Shown: positions 1-5,217 of the stretch, piece by piece
How the letters are laid out: the number at the start of each line of letters is the position of its first letter
Position numbering within the stretch: the stretch's first letter is position 1
Program-made: the position numbers and the translations under genes
Assembly (NCBI GenBank): GCA_002367355.1
Contig: DFBQ01000062.1
Location: 25,805 to 31,021, forward strand
Direction: 5' to 3'
Origin: Deltaproteobacteria bacterium UBA3076
GTDB taxonomy: Bacteria > Desulfobacterota > Dissulfuribacteria > Dissulfuribacterales > UBA3076
DNA: 5,217 bases
Notes under the pieces: generated by a model
The model's input: only the letters and a program-made list of their open reading frames with translations
Database searches by the model: none
Told to the model about the DNA's origin: nothing

Positions 1-37
1 AAAAAATATGCTTTATAAGTAGCCTTAAAATGGATAC

Positions 38-42
38 AAAGG
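38..42 (+). promoter_or_regulatory. Shine-Dalgarno site of the MidA-type methyltransferase
   Basis: AAAGG lies 9 bases before the ATG at 52, a normal spacing. It supports that ATG as the start, which also gives the usual short N-terminus ahead of the conserved GPITFKDFMEMALYH block. Confidence 0.5.
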
Positions 43-51
43 TACCATAAA

Positions 52-1191
52 ATGAAAGATTTTTCCAACGAATTGATTAAAATTATCTATGATAGAGTAA
101 AGGAATTTGGGCCAATAACATTCAAGGATTTCATGGAGATGGCCCTCTATCATGAGAAATATGGATATTACTCCGGATCGTATGTTCCTATCGGGAAAAA
201 AGGAGATTTTATTACAAGTCCGCACACACATTGTCTTTATGGTGCATTACATGCGAGACAAATAGAAGAATTCTGGGAGATATTAGACCATAATGCCTTC
301 ACTGTTGTAGAGATAGGGGCAGGAGCCGGATATCTTGCACAAGATATTTTATCTTATTTGTCAAACAGGGAAATTTTTAAATCGATTAATTACATAATAG
401 TAGAACATAAGGCCGAAACTGCTTCTTACCAGCAGGATCTTTTGAAACCATTTATCAATAAAATCAGTTGGATAAGCAGACTTTCAGATATAGATTCTGT
501 GACAGGTTGTATTATTTCAAATGAGCTTTTAGATGCTTTTCCTGTCCATCTTATTCAAAAAAAGGATTCGGGTTTTAAGGAAATATATTTAGACTTTAAA
601 AAAAATGGTAATCTTACAGAGGTACTCGCAGACTTGAGCTTTCCTCAACTGGTAGAATACACAAAGAAGCTTCCTTCATATCTTCCTGAAGGTTACCGTA
701 CAGAGGCAAATCTTGCTATCAAGAAATGGATTTCAGAATTAGCCGGTATAATTTCTAAAGGATTTGTCGTTACAATAGATTATGGACACACAAGAAAAGA
801 GTACTTCCATCCAGGAAGAAACAGAGGCACCCTTTTGGCGTATATGAATCACAGTGTAAATGAGGAGTTGTATGAAAGGGTTGGTGAGCAGGATTTAACA
901 GCCCATGTTAACTTTAGTGATTTACACAGATGGGGAAAGGAGGTCGGATTTTTCACTCTGGGATATGCCCCTCAGTGGGCTTTTTTGGCCGGACTTGATT
1001 TTGAGGAGACCTTCATAGAACTTTCAGGTGGAAAATTTGATCCGTTTTCTCCGGAGTTGGCAGCGGTAAAAATGCTATTACTACCCCAGGGAATGGGAGA
1101 GTCGCACAAGGTCCTGGTGCAAGGCAAAGGAGTTCCTTCAAGTTTGGTTTTAAAGGGATTTTCACTAAAGAATATTATAAAAAGGCTTTAA
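52..1191 (+). CDS. SAM-dependent methyltransferase, MidA/NDUFAF7 family (DUF185, COG1565)
   Basis: Complete 379-residue protein, a typical length for the family. The conserved N-terminal block is at residues 20-40 (GPITFKDFMEMALYHEKYGY), followed by GKKGDFITSPH at 48-58. The glycine-rich SAM-binding motif VEIGAGAGYLA is at 86-96 and the acidic-loop motif SNELLDAFPVH at 156-166. The family signatures DYGH (243-246), RGTLLAY (258-264) and GEQDLTAHVNF (278-288) follow. There is no signal peptide or membrane segment, so it should be cytoplasmic. The mitochondrial member NDUFAF7 dimethylates an arginine of the complex I subunit NDUFS2. The substrate of bacterial members is not settled, so an NADH dehydrogenase subunit is only a guess here. 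The gene is rather AT-rich compared with its neighbours. Its stop is 5 bases before the next gene, so the two are probably co-transcribed. The family call is secure; the substrate is unknown. Confidence 0.93.
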   Translation: MKDFSNELIKIIYDRVKEFGPITFKDFMEMALYHEKYGYYSGSYVPIGKKGDFITSPHTHCLYGALHARQIEEFWEILDHNAFTVVEIGAGAGYLAQDILSYLSNREIFKSINYIIVEHKAETASYQQDLLKPFINKISWISRLSDIDSVTGCIISNELLDAFPVHLIQKKDSGFKEIYLDFKKNGNLTEVLADLSFPQLVEYTKKLPSYLPEGYRTEANLAIKKWISELAGIISKGFVVTIDYGHTRKEYFHPGRNRGTLLAYMNHSVNEELYERVGEQDLTAHVNFSDLHRWGKEVGFFTLGYAPQWAFLAGLDFEETFIELSGGKFDPFSPELAAVKMLLLPQGMGESHKVLVQGKGVPSSLVLKGFSLKNIIKRL

Positions 1192-1196
1192 AAGAA

Positions 1197-1817
1197 ATGG
1201 GGCGGTTTGATATAGCCATATTTGATTGTGATGGGGTAATTCTGGATTCCAGAGAGGCCAACAGGGCATATTATAATGCGATACTTGAGGAATTCGGACG
1301 TGAGTCAATGGATGAGAAAGAACTATCTTTTGTACACATGCACACGGCCGAGCAATCTGTAAAGTATTTGTTCAGGGATGATATAGCAGGTCAGAAGAAG
1401 GCCCTGGTTTATGCTCAGACCCTGGATTACACTCGTTTTCTTGATCATTTGATGATGGAGCCGGGCGTCGGTGATACAATAGAATCCATTAGACCACCTA
1501 TGTTGACTGCTGTATCCACAAACCGAAGCACCACAATGTCAAGGGTTGTTGAAATATTCGGATTGGATAAGTGGTTTGATATTATTGTTTGTGCCCTTGA
1601 TGTGAATAAGCCCAAACCAGACCCGGAAGGTGTATTCAAGATATTAGAGACATTGGGGGTTGAGAAGGATCGAGCCATCTATATAGGGGACTCTGTCGTG
1701 GATGAAATGGTTGCTTACAGAGCTAAAATCCCCTTAATTGCTTATAAAAACAAGGACTTAAAGGCCATGTTTCACGTGGAACACTTTGTTCAAATAAAAA
1801 CAATCCTCTCTGATTAA
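1197..1817 (+). CDS. HAD-superfamily hydrolase, phosphoglycolate phosphatase/PpaX-like, subfamily IA
   Basis: Complete 206-residue cytoplasmic phosphatase. Motif I is FDCDGVILDS (residues 9-18), with predicted nucleophile Asp10 and acid/base Asp12. A helical cap domain lies at roughly 18-85. Motif II is VSTN with Thr108, motif III is Lys138 in NKPKPDP, and motif IV is YIGDSVVDE with Asp165 and Asp169 binding Mg2+. All catalytic residues are present, so it should be active. The substrate cannot be read from sequence: phosphoglycolate, pyrophosphate and sugar phosphates are all handled by this group. It starts 5 bases after the methyltransferase stop, with AAAGG at 1181-1185 inside the upstream gene, consistent with translational coupling. 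Its 3' end carries a perfect parS site, so residues 191-196 (MFHVEH) are partly dictated by that DNA element and may not reflect enzyme function. Confidence 0.92.
   Translation: MGRFDIAIFDCDGVILDSREANRAYYNAILEEFGRESMDEKELSFVHMHTAEQSVKYLFRDDIAGQKKALVYAQTLDYTRFLDHLMMEPGVGDTIESIRPPMLTAVSTNRSTTMSRVVEIFGLDKWFDIIVCALDVNKPKPDPEGVFKILETLGVEKDRAIYIGDSVVDEMVAYRAKIPLIAYKNKDLKAMFHVEHFVQIKTILSD
1768..1783. promoter_or_regulatory. parS: parS centromere site (ParB/Spo0J binding site)
   Basis: TGTTTCACGTGGAACA is a 16-bp near-palindrome. Its reverse complement, TGTTCCACGTGAAACA, is a known chromosomal parS sequence and fits the bacterial consensus TGTTNCACGTGAAACA exactly. ParB binds it, loads as a CTP-dependent clamp, spreads to neighbouring DNA, and works with ParA and SMC in origin segregation. 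It lies within the last 50 bases of the HAD phosphatase gene, in the frame that reads MFHVEH. Chance occurrence of a perfect 16-mer in a 5-kb window is very unlikely. parA and parB are not in this window. Only one full site is present. The identity is from sequence match; binding is inferred. Confidence 0.9.
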
Positions 1818-1832
1818 AAGTAATCCACAGGT

Positions 1833-1865
1833 AACCTTGAATCTCTGAACCTTGAACCCGCGAAC
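1833..1865. repeat. Degenerate TTGAACC-type short repeat in the convergent gap
   Basis: The 56-bp gap between the convergent HAD and serS genes is mostly a low-complexity tract. AACCTTGAA occurs at 1833-1841 and again at 1848-1856, with the related TGAA(C/T)C and GCGAACGG variants between and after them. It has no inverted arms and no T-run, so it does not look like an intrinsic terminator for either gene. Similar CTTGAACC tracts seem familiar from intergenic DNA of former Deltaproteobacteria, but I cannot verify that here. Confidence 0.45.
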
Positions 1866-1873
1866 GGCTACTA

Positions 1874-3172
<1,299 letters not shown>

Positions 3173-3194
3173 CTAAAGTAAGCTAAGGTTAAGT

Positions 3195-3223
3195 CGTATA
3201 CCAGTGGTGGCGGGTGAAATCAA
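3195..3223 (-). promoter_or_regulatory. Possible sigma-70-type promoter of serS
   Basis: On the - strand, TTGATT (3218-3223) and TATACG (3195-3200) are separated by exactly 17 bases and match the -35 and -10 consensus at four of six positions each. Transcription would start near 3188, giving a leader of roughly 35-40 bases. The match is modest, in an intergenic region where AT-rich near-matches occur by chance. Confidence 0.3.
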
Positions 3224-3260
3224 ATTATGAGGTGGTTGGGTTCACCGCTTTCCTTTCTGG
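3201..3260. repeat. Interrupted palindrome upstream of serS
   Basis: Nested inverted arms are CCAG (3201-3204) with CTGG (3257-3260), and GCGGGTGAA (3210-3218) with TTCACCGC (3241-3248), the latter with a one-base bulge. There is no T-tract, so an intrinsic terminator for comM is not supported. It overlaps the proposed serS -35 box, so it could be an operator-like site or a structure in a comM-serS read-through transcript. I see no T-box core (GGTGGNACCGCG-like) on the serS strand. Confidence 0.35.
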
Positions 3261-3282
3261 TCAAGAGGATCCGCATCGCCAG

Positions 3283-3328
3283 AATTGAGCGATTAGTGAT
3301 TAGCTATTAGTTTAATGATTACAGGATG
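3283..3328. repeat. 46-bp dispersed intergenic repeat, copy 1 (between comM and serS)
   Basis: This stretch, from AATTGAGCGATTAG to CAGGATG, matches 5111-5156 at 43 of 46 positions in the same orientation, without gaps. From 3289 it shows a 7-bp period, with G at every seventh base and three successive units close to GNNATTA, followed by GTTTAAT and GATTACA. Both copies are in intergenic DNA flanking comM. No coding potential is seen. It is probably a member of a dispersed intergenic repeat family. Confidence 0.75.
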
Positions 3329-3433
3329 AACCCGTTGGATGTTATTTCTAATGAACGTAATACCTTGATTTTTCAAAGCTAAACGCTCAATTTAGGACAT
3401 ACTAACTATCATTATGTAAGGTTAAATAAAAAC
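3329..3433. other. Intergenic DNA 3' of comM without a recognised gene
   Basis: AT-rich stretch between repeat copy 1 and the comM stop. It holds CGCTCAATT (3384-3392), the exact inverse of the start of repeat copy 1 (AATTGAGCG at 3283-3291), and a weak hairpin at 3363-3378 (CCTTGA, TTTT loop, TCAAAG). That stem is too short and poorly paired to call a comM terminator. No tRNA, ORF or riboswitch is seen here. Confidence 0.4.
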
Positions 3434-4963
3434 TCAGATCCTCTCACGATCAAGGCTTCTATATTGTACGGCCTCGGACAAGTGAGCCATGGTTAGGGTA
3501 GTTGATTCCTCAAGATCCGCAATAGTCCTTCCTATTTTTATTATCCTATGAAATGCCCTTGCGCTCAAGGCCAGTTTGCTTGCGACGGCCTCTAGAAATG
3601 ACCTGTTTTCTTCTGACAATTTGCAGAAAAACCTCAGTTCTTTTGAAGACATTTGTGAATTGCAGTGGATGGAAAGATCTTTGAATCGTTGTTCCTGTAT
3701 CTTTCTGGCCCTGATAACCCTCTTTCTGATTGTGGTTGAGCTTTTCCCCCGCCTTGCATGACTGAGTTCCGAATAGGGTACGGCAGGAACCTCGATTTGA
3801 ATGTCTATACGATCCAGCAAAGGACCTGATATCCGGTTACGATAACGAATTATCTGACTTGGAAGGCAAGAGCACTTGTTTCTGGAATCTCCTAAATGAC
3901 CGCAAGGACAGGGATTCTGGGCAGCCACAAGTGTAAACCTTGCAGGAAAGGAGAGTGTAATAACGGCCCTTGAAATGGTCACCACTCCATCTTCAATTGG
4001 TTGCCTGAGGCTTTCCAGGACATTCTTTTTAAATTCCGGTAGCTCATCCAGGAACAGCACACCGTTGTGTGCAAGACTTACCTGGCCCGGCCTTGGCACA
4101 GTTCCTCCGCCAATTAGACCGGCATCCGAGATGGTGTGATGGGGTGAGCAAAAAGGTCTTAAAGTAATTAAGGGCTCGTCTGAAGGCAAAAGTCCTGCTA
4201 CGCTGTATATAGTAGTGGTCTCAAGGGCTTCTTCAAAGGTGAGAGAGGGAAGGATTGAGGGAATGCGTTTGGCCAACATGGTTTTTCCGGACCCGGGCGG
4301 GCCTATCATAAGCACGTTGTGACCGCCTGCAGCAGCTACCTCAAGGGCTCTTTTTGCATGTTCTTGGCCGATTACGTCTTGAAAATCCCCATATAGTGAT
4401 TTCCGCTCCTTGAATAGTTCATTCAGATCAATGCGCAAAGGTTCGATCTTAATGTTGTTCAGCAAGAACTCCACTACCTCGGAGAGATGATTTGCCGGAA
4501 GTACGGCGGTTTCTCGTACTACAGCGGCCTCCGGGGCATTTGCTTTGGGAACTATGAAACCATCCAGGTTCCAGTTCCTGGTAGCGAGAGAAAGAGGAAG
4601 CATACCCCTTGTGGATTTCAATGTGCCATCAAGGGATAGTTCTCCCGCAAGACAGTATTTACTAAGTATTTCCTGTGGAATTATCTCCGTGGCGCACAGA
4701 ATGGCGCAGGCTATGGGGAGATCCAGGGCCGATCCCTCTTTTTTCATGTCTGCTGGTGCGAGATTGACTGTAATCCTCTGGGTGGGAAACGGATAGCCAC
4801 AATTCTTAATAGCGCTTTTGACCCTTTCCCTGCTTTCTTTAACTGCCCCCTCAGGGAGTCCAACCATATTGAAAGAAGGAAGCCCCGGTGAAACATCTAT
4901 CTCAATTTCTATGGGAAAGGCCTCTATCCCAACAACAACCCCACTTTTCGCTATAGCAAGCAT
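3434..4963 (-). CDS. comM: ComM/YifB family AAA+ ATPase (Mg-chelatase-like branch-migration helicase)
   Basis: Complete 509-residue protein, the normal family length. The N-terminal Lon-protease-like/ChlI-type domain covers about residues 1-165, including the signature GLPSFNMVGLPEGAVKESRERV (27-48) and LAPADMKKEGSALDLPIA (68-85). The AAA+ core has Walker A GPPGSGKT (221-228), Walker B GVLFLDELPEF (301-311), sensor-type Asn350 and the putative arginine finger Arg385 in GPLLDRID. The family's cysteine cluster is Cys352, Cys354, Cys364 and Cys366. The C-terminal Mg-chelatase-like helical domain is at about 405-505. Characterised ComM forms hexamers and promotes branch migration when transformed DNA is integrated. 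The gene is also widespread in bacteria not known to be competent, so it does not prove natural transformation. No mutated key residue is seen. The family is sometimes misannotated as magnesium chelatase or as a Lon-like protease. Confidence 0.95.
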   Translation of the reverse strand: MLAIAKSGVVVGIEAFPIEIEIDVSPGLPSFNMVGLPEGAVKESRERVKSAIKNCGYPFPTQRITVNLAPADMKKEGSALDLPIACAILCATEIIPQEILSKYCLAGELSLDGTLKSTRGMLPLSLATRNWNLDGFIVPKANAPEAAVVRETAVLPANHLSEVVEFLLNNIKIEPLRIDLNELFKERKSLYGDFQDVIGQEHAKRALEVAAAGGHNVLMIGPPGSGKTMLAKRIPSILPSLTFEEALETTTIYSVAGLLPSDEPLITLRPFCSPHHTISDAGLIGGGTVPRPGQVSLAHNGVLFLDELPEFKKNVLESLRQPIEDGVVTISRAVITLSFPARFTLVAAQNPCPCGHLGDSRNKCSCLPSQIIRYRNRISGPLLDRIDIQIEVPAVPYSELSHARRGKSSTTIRKRVIRARKIQEQRFKDLSIHCNSQMSSKELRFFCKLSEENRSFLEAVASKLALSARAFHRIIKIGRTIADLEESTTLTMAHLSEAVQYRSLDRERI

Positions 4964-4974
4964 GAGTGACCAAG

Positions 4975-4980
4975 TCCTTT
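4975..4980 (-). promoter_or_regulatory. Shine-Dalgarno site of comM, with long spacing
   Basis: AAAGGA on the - strand ends 11 bases before the comM ATG, longer than the usual 5-9. The start is still supported because MLAIAKSGVVVGIEAFPIEIE aligns with the typical family N-terminus. Translation may be modest. Confidence 0.5.
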
Positions 4981-5009
4981 CTGATCAATTAGTTTCAACT
5001 ATCGAAACA

Positions 5010-5075
5010 GGAAATTCGAAATTAGGTGACGCATTTACATCCTTGCGTTTTTCCCAATTTCAAGTTTCAAATTCC
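5010..5075. repeat. Imperfect inverted repeat upstream of comM
   Basis: The outer arms are GGAAATTCGAAATT (5010-5023) and AATTTCAAGTTTCAAATTCC (5056-5075), complementary with gaps. The inner arms ACGCA (5029-5033) and TGCGT (5044-5048) pair exactly around a 10-base loop. The structure sits 47-112 bases upstream of the comM start and could form a hairpin or cruciform. It may be a decayed palindromic intergenic element or part of the comM 5' leader. No strong comM promoter was identified around it. Confidence 0.4.
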
Positions 5076-5110
5076 ACTGCCAAAATACAAGATCAACAAA
5101 ATGTAAACCA

Positions 5111-5156
5111 AATTGAGCGATTAGCGGTTAGCTATTAGTTTAATGATTCCAGGATG
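5111..5156. repeat. 46-bp dispersed intergenic repeat, copy 2 (upstream of comM)
   Basis: It differs from copy 1 at 3283-3328 at only three positions (15, 17 and 39 of the repeat). The 7-bp periodicity starts at 5117. After the 46 bp the copies diverge, but ACCCTGTTGAAT at 5178-5189 resembles ACCCGTTGGAT soon after copy 1, as if about 20 bases were gained here or lost there. Confidence 0.75.
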
Positions 5157-5193
5157 TTTTACTATTACAAACTTTTACCCTGTTGAATCCCCA

Positions 5194-5217
5194 CCCCAAA
5201 GGGGGCAGCGAAGCTGC
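5194..5217. repeat. Two adjacent short palindromes, REP-like, cut by the window end
   Basis: CCCC-AAA-GGGG (5194-5204) is followed directly by GCAGC-GAA-GCTGC (5205-5217), each a perfect stem with a 3-base loop. The earlier CCCC at 5189-5192 could pair with a G-run beyond the window to enclose both. No T-tract is visible before the sequence ends. This could be a REP-type intergenic palindrome or part of a terminator for a gene beyond the edge. Confidence 0.4.

Noticed and set aside
3..50. Open + strand frame running in from the left edge and stopping one base before the methyltransferase start (ending MDTKVP)
   Set aside because: It could be the tail of an upstream gene in the same operon, and the other two + frames are closed. 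But only 15 codons are visible and an open frame this short is expected by chance.
1821..1829. TAATCCACA, one mismatch from a DnaA box (TTATCCACA), close to parS
   Set aside because: It is a single imperfect site without a cluster, AT-rich unwinding region or dnaA/dnaN nearby, so an origin of replication is not supported.
3201..3260. T-box or other tRNA-sensing leader for serS
   Set aside because: The GGTGG-like stretches do not form the T-box antiterminator core, no specifier stem is visible, and there is no terminator hairpin before the serS start.
3363..3378. Small hairpin downstream of comM considered as a terminator
   Set aside because: The stem has only six pairs with a mismatch or wobble, is AT-rich and lacks a following U-run on the comM strand.
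4888..4895. GTGAAACA, half of a parS site, inside comM
   Set aside because: The other half (GAAGCCCC instead of TGTTCCAC) does not match, and the bases encode the conserved DVSPG segment of ComM.
4545..5138. Open frames on the + strand at 4545-4796 and 4818-5138
   Set aside because: The first lies entirely inside comM. The second is mostly antisense to the conserved comM N-terminus and then runs into repeat-rich spacer; no family features or convincing ribosome site.

Overview
The window holds four complete protein genes and three intergenic gaps. All four genes are ordinary housekeeping or conserved families. No phage, plasmid, CRISPR, toxin-antitoxin or other accessory system is visible, and I found no new multi-gene system. 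The most informative element is a perfect 16-bp ParB-binding site (parS), TGTTTCACGTGGAACA at 1768-1783, inside the 3' end of the HAD phosphatase gene. parS sites normally cluster around the chromosomal replication origin, so this fragment probably comes from an origin-proximal part of a bacterial chromosome.

Layout: on the + strand, a MidA/NDUFAF7-type SAM-dependent methyltransferase (52-1191) is followed after 5 bp by a HAD-superfamily phosphatase (1197-1817), a likely two-gene transcription unit. A 56-bp convergent gap with degenerate TTGAACC-type repeats separates it from two - strand genes: seryl-tRNA synthetase serS (1874-3151) and, upstream of it, a ComM/YifB-type AAA+ ATPase (3434-4963). 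The 282-bp gap between comM and serS has a possible serS promoter, a long palindrome and one copy of a 46-bp repeat. The 254 bp upstream of comM have a long imperfect inverted repeat, a second copy of the 46-bp repeat and, at the window edge, two adjacent short palindromes.

Organism: ParABS, a bacterial-type SerRS and ComM fit a free-living bacterium. Base composition is moderate, somewhat AT-rich in the methyltransferase gene. Intergenic repeats with a 7-bp period (GCGATTA/GCTATTA-like) and TTGAACC-like motifs recall Desulfobacterota (former Deltaproteobacteria). That placement is an impression, not a demonstration.

The genes do not form one pathway: serS acts in translation, comM in processing recombination intermediates during DNA uptake, and the + strand pair in protein methylation (by homology) and small-molecule phosphate hydrolysis. 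What ties the locus together is chromosomal position, indicated by parS.
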